A DNA stretch of 64,000 bases from Eonycteris spelaea (GCA_003508835.1 PUFA01000551.1:1-64000), one strand, 5' to 3'. Numbered from the stretch's first letter, positions 55,201 through 59,329 are shown. Made by a program: numbers and translations. Notes: generated from the letters alone by a model not told the origin.

Positions 55201-56435
55201 GTATATGCACTTTAATAAATGCTTTAAATGGCTGGGGCTTGTAGGCTTTACACAGGAGGATTATTCATTTCTTCTAAAATACAGTTTTTCCCCCTTTCTC
55301 AAGCAATTCTGAATGATACATAGGTCTATAACATCGAATACATGTTTTCAACTCACATTGTTTCTCCAGTCTTGGCTACATGACAAAGAAACTGATCCAG
55401 AACGGGGCAAACTTCCTTTTTCCCCTCTTCTCAAAATCTGTACAAGAAAGAAAATTATCAGTATTTCTCATAATCAATCCCAATACCCTCTAAAAAACAA
55501 ACTTTCCTCCCAGTCCTTCCTTATATTAAGAAAAAAAATTAGCCTCTCAACCAAATATCCACTTCAATTCCCCAAGTTCTACTTTCACATGTCACCCTCT
55601 TCACAGGTAACAAGAATCCTCCTAAAGTAAGCACTCCACAAACCACTGTTTCTAAAAGTGTGGTCCGGGAGAACACCAGCATCAGCTTTATTTGAAAATC
55701 CCGTCAAAATTAAAACCTCAGGCCCCACGCCCCACAAACTGTTTATCTATGTGAAGTTCATAAATCTGCGTTTTAAGAAACACCAGTCACCTCAAGCAGC
55801 TTTCCTCAAAAGATTTTGGATTTCAAAGCATAAGCCTGAACAGGCTGAAATCACGGTATTCTAAGTTTGAAAACCACTGTTCTCAAGCCTGTTGCTTGAA
55901 AGGTGAGCATCAAGAGCAGCAAAGGCGACCACCTTAGAATTAAGAAGCGTGGAATGACGACTCCAGAAGCCCTGAAAAAGGCTTACTGGTATACAAATTT
56001 AAAGTTGCTTTGCCACCCCTCCCCCATTCCCAAATCTTTACTTTTTCCTCTAACCCGACGCCTGGCGTGCGAGGGCCTGACGGAGAACAGAGCCTGCCTA
56101 GGAGGGGCTGCAGGCCCACGACCTGACCCCGGAAGGGTATGACAGGTATGGGCCCCAGTGAGAGCTTCCCCAGCTCCCCTCCCCCAGCCTAGACGCCAGC
56201 GTCGGACACAAAGCCCAGAGCGGGCGGGAGGAGCTGCCCACAGGGCTCCCGCCCCTAGAGAGGCGAGAGGGGGAAGGGAGCCGGGTAAGCGCACCTTCTC
56301 CTGCGTGCCCAGCCCTGGCCCTCTGAGCCACCCGCCCTGAAGGGAAAGGAGAGAGGGCCGCGGAGGGTGAGGAGGAAGGAAAAGGGGGCAGTTATCCCCA
56401 CCTTTCAGCGCCTCCTGCAGCCTCTCGACGTCCAT
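902..56435 (-). CDS. PPP4R2: PPP4R2, protein phosphatase 4 regulatory subunit 2 (whole spliced locus)
   Basis: Regulatory subunit of the PP4 serine/threonine phosphatase. In other mammals it binds the catalytic subunit PPP4C together with PPP4R3 and acts in DNA-damage signalling (gamma-H2AX, RPA2) and with the SMN/Gemin complex. Nine coding exons were assembled by eye: 56402-56435, 55357-55437, 16474-16644, 5406-5499, 3806-3843, 2835-2909, 2441-2584, 1464-1749 and 902-1217. Every intron is GT-AG and the phases agree. The order is a conserved N-terminal half (exons 1-5), a basic and proline-containing linker (6-7), and a long acidic tail (8-9) ending EPMEQD. Lengths match the mammalian protein of a little over 400 residues, except for frame breaks in exons 2, 8 and 9. 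These would stop translation if real. Identity is very secure; an open reading frame in this particular sequence is not. Confidence 0.96.
1464..1749 (-). CDS. PPP4R2: PPP4R2 coding exon 8, with a net 2-base frame break
   Basis: Opens [18 protein letters not shown] and runs through [10 protein letters not shown], a basic cluster likely to be part of the nuclear localisation signal, to SSEISSVMV. Right after VMV, near 1566-1572, the frame slips. As given it reads a few wrong residues and stops at TAA, while the family acidic run ([12 protein letters not shown], then [14 protein letters not shown]) sits in another frame. The slip is net -2 relative to human, equivalent to +1. The acceptor TTTACAG| and donor AAG|GTATTT are intact. 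Confidence 0.92.
2441..2584 (-). CDS. PPP4R2: PPP4R2 coding exon 7
   Basis: 144 nt, intact. It encodes [20 protein letters not shown], then [18 protein letters not shown] and LEQNEDKTH. It differs from human at several linker positions, as expected for a faster-evolving region. The acceptor is CCATAG| and the donor is CAG|GTTTGT. Confidence 0.95.
2835..2909 (-). CDS. PPP4R2: PPP4R2 coding exon 6
   Basis: 75 nt, intact. It encodes [18 protein letters not shown] followed by SPSYTE. It starts the linker between the structured N-terminal half and the acidic tail. Human has KNNSNSL here, so S to T is a conservative change. The acceptor is CTCATAG| and the donor is GAG|GTAAG. Confidence 0.95.
3151..3325 (+). 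mobile_element. MER5A-like hAT MITE
   Basis: Carries the family core GGCAATGTCTGAAGACATTT and GCTAGTGGGTAGAGGCCAGG. Non-autonomous hAT-Charlie element in intron 5, well diverged. Confidence 0.75.
3806..3843 (-). CDS. PPP4R2: PPP4R2 coding exon 5 (38-nt exon)
   Basis: A very short exon encoding [13 protein letters not shown]. The acceptor is TTTTTGCAG| and the donor is CAGA|GTAAG. Both phases agree with exons 4 and 6. The size and peptide match the family, so it is a true exon despite its length. Confidence 0.95.
3844..5405 (-). other. PPP4R2: PPP4R2 intron 4
   Basis: Spliced intron between exons 4 and 5. It holds a MIR near 4308-4440 and otherwise AT-rich sequence with no gene or structured RNA that I can see. 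Short open frames here have no coding features. Confidence 0.9.
4308..4440 (-). mobile_element. MIR fragment with a local tandem duplication
   Basis: Core reads as the reverse of MIR: AAGTGCTTTACATTTAATC, CCTCACAACCC, TTTTACAGATCAGGAAACTG. It is followed by two to three diverged copies of a TTAGGTTAAGTAACT unit at 4412-4462. Confidence 0.75.
5406..5499 (-). CDS. PPP4R2: PPP4R2 coding exon 4
   Basis: 94 nt, intact. It encodes [17 protein letters not shown] followed by [14 protein letters not shown], the end of the N-terminal conserved region. The acceptor is TTTTGCAG| and the donor is AAG|GTATTT. The glycine codon shared with exon 3 is split GG|T, and the phase is correct. Confidence 0.97.
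7127..7275. repeat. TACA and CA microsatellites
   Basis: A (TACA)n-type tract at about 7127-7160 and a pure (CA)n tract at about 7248-7275, separated by unique sequence. Confidence 0.9.
11090..11700 (+). mobile_element. Ancient L1 or HAL1 3' fragment
   Basis: A-rich sequence with faded L1 ORF2-end and 3'-UTR phrases (AAGATGTTCACTCTCATTTG, GACCTAGCAATTTTGCTTCT, ACAAGCACTACTTTTAACAG). Strongly decayed. Confidence 0.5.
13387..13408 (+). repeat. Poly(A) tract at the left edge of the ERV copy
   Basis: 22 consecutive A directly before the truncated LTR-like sequence. It may be target sequence or an older tail. Confidence 0.9.
13409..16290 (+). mobile_element. Class I-like endogenous retrovirus remnant, apparently a retroposed copy
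   Basis: Two related segments end in a poly(A) signal: 13409-13490 and about 16215-16279. Both carry GAGATCTTGCTCC and GGCTCAAATAAACT. The left copy has only this R/U5-like end. The right copy is preceded by a purine-rich tract and TG at about 15893-15906, which looks like the start of U3. The right copy ends at an A tract about 15 nt past AATAAA. The interior (about 2.4 kb) is short and full of stops, so most internal genes are missing. The R-U5...U3-R-poly(A) order suggests an L1-mediated copy of a viral transcript. Family assignment is by partial recognition only. Confidence 0.6.
16474..16644 (-). CDS. PPP4R2: PPP4R2 coding exon 3
   Basis: 171 nt, intact. It completes the ATG codon split with exon 2 and then encodes [10 protein letters not shown] through [11 protein letters not shown], the most conserved core of the PPP4R2 domain. 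It includes the proline-rich loop [12 protein letters not shown]. The acceptor is CTTATAG| and the donor is GG|GTATGC. No substitutions relative to the remembered human protein were noticed, a sign of strong purifying selection. Confidence 0.97.
17592..17960 (+). pseudogene. hAT (Charlie-type) transposase fragment
   Basis: The plus-strand translation keeps recognisable hAT transposase phrases, such as [20 protein letters not shown], the position of CxLHRxALA as [34 protein letters not shown] and a following LF-rich stretch. These match the ...GKxxxxxxRIKxVAPNCTSSHCxLHRxAL... and ...GSxHKxLLLHTEVRWLSRGK... blocks of ZBED5/FAM200-like domesticated hATs. It is only part of the catalytic region, with several lost key residues, so it is a dead transposon fragment and not a gene. 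Confidence 0.7.
18175..19165 (+). mobile_element. L1 3' end (ORF2 C terminus and 3' UTR)
   Basis: Contains the L1 end sequence: AATATCCAGGATATATAAAG, GGGAAATGTATCAAAACCAC, GATCCAGCAATTCC, the TTGCCAGGGGCTGGG block, and the GTGAATGTACTTAATGTTAC 3' UTR. Frame is destroyed by indels. Confidence 0.88.
19166..19560 (+). mobile_element. Second L1 ORF2 fragment directly behind the first
   Basis: Repeats the same ORF2 C-terminal segment already seen at about 18300-18560 (AATGGCTAGCAAGCACATG, GGGAAGTGCAAATCAAAACC). It must be a separate L1 piece joined to the first. Confidence 0.8.
21326..21395. repeat. A-rich low-complexity tract
   Basis: Long A runs broken by C (AAAAAAACAAAA type). The open frames across it, rich in K on one strand and F on the other, are artefacts of composition. 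Confidence 0.9.
22014..22255 (+). repeat. Target-site duplication of the tRNA/5S SINE
   Basis: An exact 11-bp direct repeat, AATTAAAAATA, at 22014-22024 and 22245-22255, brackets the SINE. Its low complexity makes the exact ends slightly uncertain. Confidence 0.65.
22025..22244 (+). mobile_element. Chimeric tRNA-Val / 5S rRNA SINE (MEG-TR-like)
   Basis: Positions 22036-22108 fold as tRNA-Val: acceptor GGTTCTG/TGGAACC with two wobbles, intact A box TAGTGTAGCGGTTAGCA, anticodon stem CTGC/GCAG with loop TTTACAT (anticodon UAC), and a damaged B box (GGTCCACGCC in place of GGTTCRANNCC). Nine bases later, 22118-22233 is a nearly complete 5S rRNA, with the internal control region GATCTCGGAAGCTAAG and TTAGTACTTAAATGGGAGAC and both ends intact. 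The tail is AT-rich with AAATAA-type repeats. Hybrid tRNA/5S SINEs of this order (MEG-TR) are reported from fruit bats. The name is from memory and not from an alignment. Confidence 0.85.
22600..22855 (-). mobile_element. MER5A-like hAT MITE
   Basis: Reverse-orientation MER5A features: TTCTTGGCCTCTACCCACTA, AATGTCTCC and the end TAAGAACCACTG. Confidence 0.75.
25523..25696. mobile_element. pogo/Tigger-like MITE inserted in the L1
   Basis: About 174 bp with inverted ends (TAGCTAAGTCCTC on the left, and CAGTAGTAAGTCCTC as reverse complement of the right) and TA on both sides. L1 sequence resumes cleanly after it. A TA target duplication fits a Tc1/mariner or pogo-type element. The exact family is not identified. 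Confidence 0.7.
25939..26157 (+). mobile_element. hAT MITE, MER1-like, copy A
   Basis: Ends are close to CAGTGGTCCCC... and ...GGACCCCTG. It is flanked by 8-bp repeats GATTAATG (25931-25938) and GTTTAATG (26158-26165), one mismatch apart. Inserted in the 3' UTR of the L1. Copy B at 62298 shares its structure. Confidence 0.8.
26380..27140 (+). mobile_element. Ancient HAL1-like ORF1 fragment
   Basis: Translation keeps a faded ORF1-like stretch ([12 protein letters not shown], near 26600-26640) that recalls the NLQPRILYPAKLSF block of L1/HAL1 ORF1. Otherwise featureless. Confidence 0.45.
27340..27600 (+). mobile_element. MIR
   Basis: Forward MIR core: CATCTGTAAAATGGAGATAA, GCTGTGAGGATTAA and CTAGTAAGCACTAAATG. 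Confidence 0.85.
28100..29389 (+). mobile_element. L2 LINE, left part (RT region)
   Basis: Pyrimidine-rich L2 sequence. The translation at about 29155-29390 shows the L2 phrases [21 protein letters not shown] and YLDKPKSF. It continues on the far side of an L1 insertion at 29997. Confidence 0.85.
29390..29985 (-). mobile_element. Internal L1 ORF2 fragment inserted in the L2
   Basis: Minus-strand L1 reverse-transcriptase region only. On the plus strand it starts with nine T, then the complement of ORF2. It lacks the L1 3' UTR. A near-identical target repeat (CCAAGTCATT before, TCAAGTCATT after) flanks it, and the L2 resumes in register. Confidence 0.82.
29986..30615 (+). mobile_element. L2 LINE, right part
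   Basis: Continues the L2 ORF from the insertion point (TTGACTCCATTCTTTCTCTC, CTTCAAAATACATAT, AAAATGGCTCCCCATTTCAC, CTGACCACCTTATTTAAAAT) into the L2 3' end. Confidence 0.85.
30885..31090 (-). mobile_element. MIR
   Basis: Reverse MIR: CACTGTCCTAAGCACTCTG, CACAACAATCTTATGAG and CAGAGCTAGTAAGTGGCAGA. Confidence 0.85.
31850..32345 (+). mobile_element. L2-like fragment
   Basis: L2-type phrases (TAATAATCTCCTAGTGATTT, CTGCTTAAAAACCTCTAATG, GCTGTGTCCTCTGCCTGG). Decayed, with no open frame. Confidence 0.6.
33080..33870 (+). mobile_element. L1 3' end
   Basis: L1 ORF2 C terminus and 3' UTR (CCACTTCTGGGTATTTATCC, ATGCTAAGTGAAAT, CTATACACCTAAAACTAATA). Confidence 0.88.
33875..34275 (+). mobile_element. 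L1 ORF2 reverse-transcriptase fragment
   Basis: Begins in the RT domain (CATATGATCATCTCAATAGA, the CTCAATAGTGAAAAGCTGAA block, and GATCATTTGCAGATGACAC, which encodes the catalytic FADD-type motif). It abuts the 3' end of the preceding L1. Confidence 0.85.
34382..34776 (-). other. Unidentified minus-strand open stretches, possible decayed retrocopy
   Basis: Two adjacent minus-strand open frames (34570-34776 and 34382-34573) of protein-like composition, with phrases such as [20 protein letters not shown] and [19 protein letters not shown]. They are in different frames and no repeat family was recognised. I cannot name a parent gene. It may be a broken processed pseudogene or chance. Confidence 0.25.
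34990..35810 (+). mobile_element. ERVL-type solo LTR (MLT2-like)
   Basis: Contains LTR phrases recognised from ERVL LTRs (ATGATGAAGCCTCAATAAAA, ATCTAGCAAGTAAACTGTTT, GAGAAGGGGGTCACGGAACC). No internal retroviral sequence is adjacent. The subfamily is uncertain. Confidence 0.65.
36075..36275 (-). mobile_element. MER5A-like hAT MITE
   Basis: Reverse MER5A: TGACATTTGGGGCCTGATAA, GGCCACTACCCACTAGATGC and the end AGTTGAGAACCGCTG. Confidence 0.85.
37010..37500 (+). mobile_element. Old L1 ORF2-end fragment
   Basis: Decayed L1 phrases (AAAAGATGTTGCACAAAATA, TTATACACTGCTGGTATAAG, CAATGGAATACTAAGCAGC). Confidence 0.6.
37780..38125 (+). mobile_element. L1 3' UTR fragment
   Basis: Typical L1 tail phrases (CAAAGGTGGTCAAAAGGTAC, CATGCTGTACACCTTAAACC, TCAATTATCTCAATAAACT) ending in an A-rich stretch. 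Confidence 0.8.
38600..43055 (+). mobile_element. L1 with 5' UTR, ORF1 and ORF2 start, internally deleted
   Basis: GC-rich 5' UTR (38640-39150). ORF1 remnants at about 39430-40250 include the coiled coil ([20 protein letters not shown]) and the C-terminal block ([20 protein letters not shown], then [19 protein letters not shown]). The ORF2 endonuclease starts near 40810 ([14 protein letters not shown] region) and the sequence reaches the early RT domain at about 42595. There it jumps directly to the 3' end (CAATGGAATATTACTCAGC), so roughly 2 kb of ORF2 is missing. All frames carry stops. Confidence 0.9.
43056..43443 (+). repeat. 390-bp purine tract, mainly (GGAAA)n
   Basis: Starts directly at the L1 3' end and drifts from AGAG-rich to regular GGAAA units. 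On the PPP4R2 pre-mRNA it is a long C/U tract. The F/P/S/L-rich open frames on the minus strand are translation of the repeat. Confidence 0.98.
44335..44560 (+). mobile_element. MIR
   Basis: Forward MIR: CACAATCTGGGTAAATTATT, GCCTCAGTATCCTCACTTGT, with a small A12 expansion after it. Confidence 0.8.
44837..44963 (-). mobile_element. Short retroposed insertion of unknown origin
   Basis: A 97-bp body (44852-44948) flanked by an exact 15-bp direct repeat, CTGAAGCAAAGTTTT. On the minus strand it ends TAATAAACTTTCC...GACTT followed by an A-rich tail (AAAAAAACAAAAC). That is a poly(A) signal about 15 nt before a tail, plus a target duplication. This looks like a severely 5'-truncated cDNA of a polyadenylated RNA. 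The parent RNA is not recognised. Confidence 0.65.
46330..46540 (-). mobile_element. MIR
   Basis: Reverse MIR: GGCACTTTATATGTATAAAC, TTTTTACAGATGAGGAAAA, ATAGTAACTAAGAATTGGG. Confidence 0.8.
47605..47720 (-). mobile_element. MIR fragment
   Basis: Reverse MIR: CTATTTATTGAGTACTTACC and TTTTACAGATGAGGAAATGG. Confidence 0.75.
48731..48993 (-). mobile_element. tRNA-derived SINE with a tRNA-Val-like head (MEG-T2/VES-like)
   Basis: On the minus strand, from about 48985: GGCCCCATAGTGTAGTGGTT (A box), stem-loop CTACTTTACACGTAG (anticodon UAC), then GGGCTCGCGCCCC in the B-box/T-arm position. It is followed by a non-tRNA body, a C/G-rich stretch and a poly(T) on the plus strand (A tail). A short repeat GCTTTT flanks it. 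The head matches the tRNA half of the SINE at 22036. Names come from memory of bat SINEs. Confidence 0.75.
49145..51622 (+). repeat. 13-bp target-site duplication of the HAL1-like element
   Basis: AATAATTATGTTG occurs exactly at 49145-49157 and 51610-51622. L1 sequence is continuous across the two copies. Confidence 0.9.
49158..51609 (+). mobile_element. Full-length HAL1-like (half-L1) retrotransposon
   Basis: 2,452 bp between exact target duplications. It has a GC-rich 5' UTR (49158-50095) and an ORF1 from ATG 50102 ([18 protein letters not shown], coiled-coil [18 protein letters not shown]). After breaks comes [37 protein letters not shown], and the RNA-binding domain to about 50920. A short scar of the ORF2 endonuclease ([13 protein letters not shown] near 51065-51110) follows, and then directly an L1-type 3' UTR. 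ORF2 is absent, which is the defining structure of HAL1 elements. ORF1 is broken by several stops and frameshifts. Confidence 0.82.
52190..52800 (+). mobile_element. Old HAL1-like ORF1 fragment
   Basis: Translated pieces ([45 protein letters not shown]) follow the order of the ORF1 C-terminal domain of L1/HAL1. Decayed. Confidence 0.55.
55357..55437 (-). CDS. PPP4R2: PPP4R2 coding exon 2, with a 1-base frame break
   Basis: The acceptor is TGTACAG| before 55437 and the donor is AAT|GTGAGT at 55356. The exon opens DFEKRG and, in the next frame, continues as the family segment [18 protein letters not shown]. It is 81 nt long where 82 are needed. One base is missing in the GGGGAAAAAGG run near 55413-55423. 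Read as given, translation stops at a TAG about 20 codons into the exon. The sequence on both sides of the break is otherwise perfectly conserved, so a sequencing or assembly deletion is likely. Confidence 0.93.
55644..55879 (+). mobile_element. MER20-like hAT MITE
   Basis: Terminal inverted repeats of the CAGTGGTTCTCAAAGTGTGG type are still visible (CACTGTTTCTAAAAGTGTGG on the left, AGTTTGAAAACCACTG on the right). Lies in intron 1 of PPP4R2. Confidence 0.8.
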
Positions 56436-56790
56436 GGCTTCCCGGAGTCCCTCGCAGCCTCTGCCTCTCTCCGCGGGTCTCCGGGGACCGGAACGCCCCC
56501 CCCACCCCCCCGACGCCCTCCCCCTCCCTCGCACACACTCCCGCACGCAGGCGACGGGGGGGGGGCACCGAAGGGAGCCGGGGGAAGCGAGCGAGAGAGC
56601 GAGACCGAGAGAATGAAGACCTCCCCGAGCTGCTACCACCAGCCCTCCAACATGGCGCCCGGCACGTCACCGCGCGCACGCTCCCCCGCGGCCGTCCTCG
56701 TGCCCGGGCGCGCTCCAAGCCCGAGCCTGATAGCGCGTGCGCGCTGGAGTCTTGCCGCCTGGGCGGTCTGGGAGCTCCGGTAGGCGGCGG
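56050..56790 (-). promoter_or_regulatory. PPP4R2: PPP4R2 CpG-island promoter and 5' UTR
   Basis: The only extended CpG-dense block in the window, covering exon 1, the start of intron 1 and the proximal promoter. No TATA box. Candidate sites are CATGGCGCC (56651-56659, YY1-like), GGCACGTCAC (56661-56670, ATF/CREB half-site TGACGT on the minus strand) and AGCGCGTGCGCGC (56732-56744, NRF1-like). Transcription probably starts between about 56600 and 56780. G/C homopolymers (C8-9, G8) occur near 56500-56565. Confidence 0.85.
56402..56435 (-). CDS. PPP4R2: PPP4R2 coding exon 1
   Basis: Encodes [11 protein letters not shown] and the first base of the next codon. The donor is G|GTGGGG at 56401-56400. 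The ATG at 56433-56435 is the start used by known mammalian PPP4R2 proteins and lies inside the CpG island. The reading frame is open upstream for 68 codons to another ATG at 56637-56639, so the start is chosen by homology, not by an upstream stop. Confidence 0.95.
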
Positions 56791-56869
56791 CCTCTATCCC
56801 TCTACCCTAGTGGTAGTTCTGACATGTTTGCCCTGTTCTGAAGGCAGAATCATCAAGACAGAGGAATGG

Positions 56870-57070
56870 AGGCAGGCCACTTGGTTTTGAGTCTCCTGCT
56901 TCTTGCTAGCTATTTAACCTTTAGCAATTTACTGAGGTTCTCTGGCCCTCACTTTCCCTTACGTACAATTTGGGCACTAGTATCGACCACGCTGTGCAGC
57001 TACTGTGAGAATTAAGCGAGAATATATCAGAGCACACAGTAAAATAACACTCAGTATTAATAATAATTGT
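56870..57070 (+). mobile_element. MIR
   Basis: Forward MIR: GCTATTTAACCTTTAGCAAT, ACTGTGAGAATTAAG. Its right half is included in a local duplication. Confidence 0.75.
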
Positions 57071-57144
57071 AATAAGAATCCCTTCTTGCCTGAACCTAAA
57101 GTTCACCACCGACCACCCTCGAAGAGAAATAATGTATACACCAA

Positions 57145-57390
57145 AGTAATTAAAAGCTTAGGAGTTGGAACCAGCTGGATTTAAAACCCAACTCAACTCT
57201 TACTCCCCTGTGACCCTGGACTAGTTACTTAAATTCACGGAGCAGAGCCACGGTTTCCTAATCCGAAAATGGGGATTTGTAAAACAGTCATGAGGCTTGA
57301 GTGACATGGCGAATATGAAGCATTTAGCTCAGTACTTAGCACCTGTAAATTCTCAGTTAATGTGATTGCTGTTTTTATCATTATGATTTT
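57145..57390 (+). mobile_element. MIR
   Basis: Forward MIR: GTGACCCTGGACTAGTTACT, GGTTTCCTAATCCGAAAATG, TAGCTCAGTACTTAGCACC. Confidence 0.8.
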
Positions 57391-57630
57391 GATTACATTA
57401 CATAAGCACCCAGGAAGCTAGAGAAAGTGGGGACCTCAGAAGTCCTCTCCAGCCTTGACATGCTACAAAAGGATAGCTGAAGTGTAGAGAGCTAGTCTGG
57501 CAAAAGAGCGCAAGACCCAGAACATCTGGCTCCCTACCAGTGTATGGACATTTTTATTATTTTTGTGCCTATGAGCTAGTCAAGGAGAAGATATTGAATT
57601 ATTCCACCATTTCTTCTGTTAACCAATGGT

Positions 57631-58290
57631 TGTTGGTACCAATTCAACACTGATAGGAATCTCCAAATTAGGGTGCAGTGAAAAAGGAAACTTTATTCAA
57701 TGCAAATAGTTCAATTATGATATAGCAGGGCTCTGAGAACAGCAAGGCTGCCCTTGGGTGAGGCCTCTCTCAGGCTAGACAGCTCTGATCTGGTCTGGTC
57801 AGCTCTAGTTCAGTACAGCAGGAAACTCAGTCTTCTTTTTTCAGTGGGAATGTAAAGTGCCATTCCAGAGCCAGAGGGGAGCTGACTTATATAGCTTACT
57901 AGCTTATATGGAAAAGTTCCCACCCCTGGTCCCTGACTGGTCCATCATCATACAAATGAGAACCCTAAATCCTCATAGTTTGGTCCAAAAAGCACTTTCT
58001 GGATTGGTCAGAATGGAGCTGCTCTGATTGGTTGGCAAAGATGCTAATGAAGATATAGCTGCTCAATTCCAATTGGACAGGGAAAGTCTCAGTCTTATTG
58101 GTTGAAATACAATTCCAGGACTTGGCTCAGACAGCAAGAACATAGTGCAGTCAAGCAATTCAGTGCAGGCTACTCCCTGAAGTGTGGTTTGCATGAGAGG
58201 CTCCTGTTTAGAAACAGTTGCTAAAACTCTGCTTTTAATTTGAGCCAAGTTTGACAGAAGAGCCCTTTTTGGTAGCTGTCTTCTTTCTCA
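57631..58290 (-). mobile_element. Retroviral LTR in the same orientation as PPP4R2
   Basis: Read on the minus strand it begins TGAGAAAGAAGACAGC and ends ACCAACA. It carries four CCAAT boxes within about 100 bp (plus-strand ATTGG at 58003, 58027, 58072, 58097), a TATA box (TATATAAG, about 57884-57893) and an AATAAA signal (57692-57697). This is a complete U3-R-U5 layout. No internal viral sequence is attached. Clear target repeats were not found, so the ends are approximate. Confidence 0.72.
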
Positions 58291-58744
58291 GGGCCAATGC
58301 TTCTTAAAGCCTAGCACAAAGCCATGAAAAGAAGGGAGGGAGAAAAAAAGGCTATTTCTTGACTTGTCTTAGAAGGTGCAAATTTGGACATAGCCATTAT
58401 AACTGTTAACTCTTAAAAGATAGTGGTTCTGACCCTGACTCTAGGTGGCAGATGTGGCAAAGGTCTCCTCCTATCCCCGCAAAATACTTTTCTCAATACT
58501 GCCATCAGAGAACCAGTCCCTGTGTCTTTAGACCCTTTCGTTATTCAGGGTATTCAGTTCAGTTACAAATAGCCTTGCAGGGTGTGTAATAGTACTTGGC
58601 CAACACTTACAATCCACTGGATTTAGTTTATCATGGTCTCATCAGGTCTGAAAGGGGCCTACTCTCCATGTAGCAAAGCTGAGCCTCCACTTCTCTTCTC
58701 TGTCCTATATTCAGGCAGATCTCTTCCTGCAACATCTGCATAGG

Positions 58745-59095
58745 ACAATACAGTTGCCACTAACCATTTGTGGGTATTTAAATTTTAATTAATAAATATT
58801 AAAATTTAAAATTCAGTTCCCGAGTTCTTCAAATGGATTTCAGTATCACACTATACAGCTACTGTGAGAATTAAACAGAGTATATAGTAAAATAGCACTC
58901 AATATTAATAATTGTAATAAGAATCCCTTCCTGCCTGAACCTAAGGTTCACCACTGACCCACCCTTGAAAAGAATCAATGTATACAACAAAGTAATTAAA
59001 AGGTTACATGTTAGCCACATTTCGAGTATTCAATAGCCACTTGTGGCTAGTTGTTTCTGTATTGTACAGCATGAATAAAGAAAATTTTATTATTG
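58745..59095. mobile_element. Palindromic MITE (hAT-like), interrupted
   Basis: GCCACTAACCATTTGTGGG on the left and AATAGCCACTTGTGGCTAG on the right, with a perfect 13-bp AT-rich hairpin (58777-58789 / 58798-58810). Copy 2 of the local duplication sits inside it. The family is half-recognised only. Confidence 0.55.
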
Positions 59096-59329
59096 TAAAA
59101 ATGTTATCTTTCTGTTAAGGTCCTTCAGCCCCAGGAAATCTTTCAGGTGACTGCAGCTGGCATCTGGGCCACAATTCTATGAGGGATCCCAAGCCAGAAT
59201 CGCCCATTTAAGCCTCTCCTCAATTCCTACTCCATAGGAAGTATGAAAAATGACAAATGTTTATAATTGTTCTAAGCTCCTAAATTCTAAGATAATGTTA
59301 CACAACAATAGATAACTATAACAAGTGAG

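Larger units (their letters stand above)
16645..55356 (-). other. PPP4R2: PPP4R2 intron 2 (38.7 kb)
   Basis: The large first-half intron. Sequence between the repeats listed separately (for example 16650-17580, 19570-21990, 22900-23780, 35900-37000, 43450-44330, 44970-46300, 52800-55350) is unique and AT-rich, with short MIR or LINE-like traces. I see no exon, tRNA gene, or conserved open frame there. Nearly all L1 copies run on the plus strand, antisense to the gene. Confidence 0.9.
56975..59005 (+). repeat. Local direct duplication of about 160-180 bp
   Basis: 56975-57157 and 58838-59003 match over their length (shared CAGCTACTGTGAGAATTAA, TAATAATTGTAATAAGAATC, GAACCTAA, CAAAGTAATTAAAAG) with scattered substitutions and small indels. 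The offset is about 1.85 kb. The copies flank the LTR at 57631. Only part of the unit is MIR; the rest is locally unique. Confidence 0.85.

Noticed and set aside
16645..55356. A bornavirus-derived nucleoprotein relic, since EBLN2 lies in the human PPP4R2 locus
   Set aside because: No open frame or protein phrase of that kind was seen in intron 2. The human insertion belongs to primates.
902..56435. PPP4R2 as a processed pseudogene
   Set aside because: Introns, splice sites and a CpG-island promoter are present, so it is not a retrocopy. The frame breaks need another explanation.
55983..56639. A separate 218-residue protein at the CpG island
   Set aside because: It is the PPP4R2 exon 1 frame read into intron 1. 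The GT donor at 56401 ends the coding part, and the rest has GC-island composition and no domain.
56367..56783. Plus-strand open frame of 138 codons at the CpG island, suggesting a divergent gene
   Set aside because: GC-rich islands keep frames open by chance, the product has no domain, and no downstream plus-strand exon was recognised.
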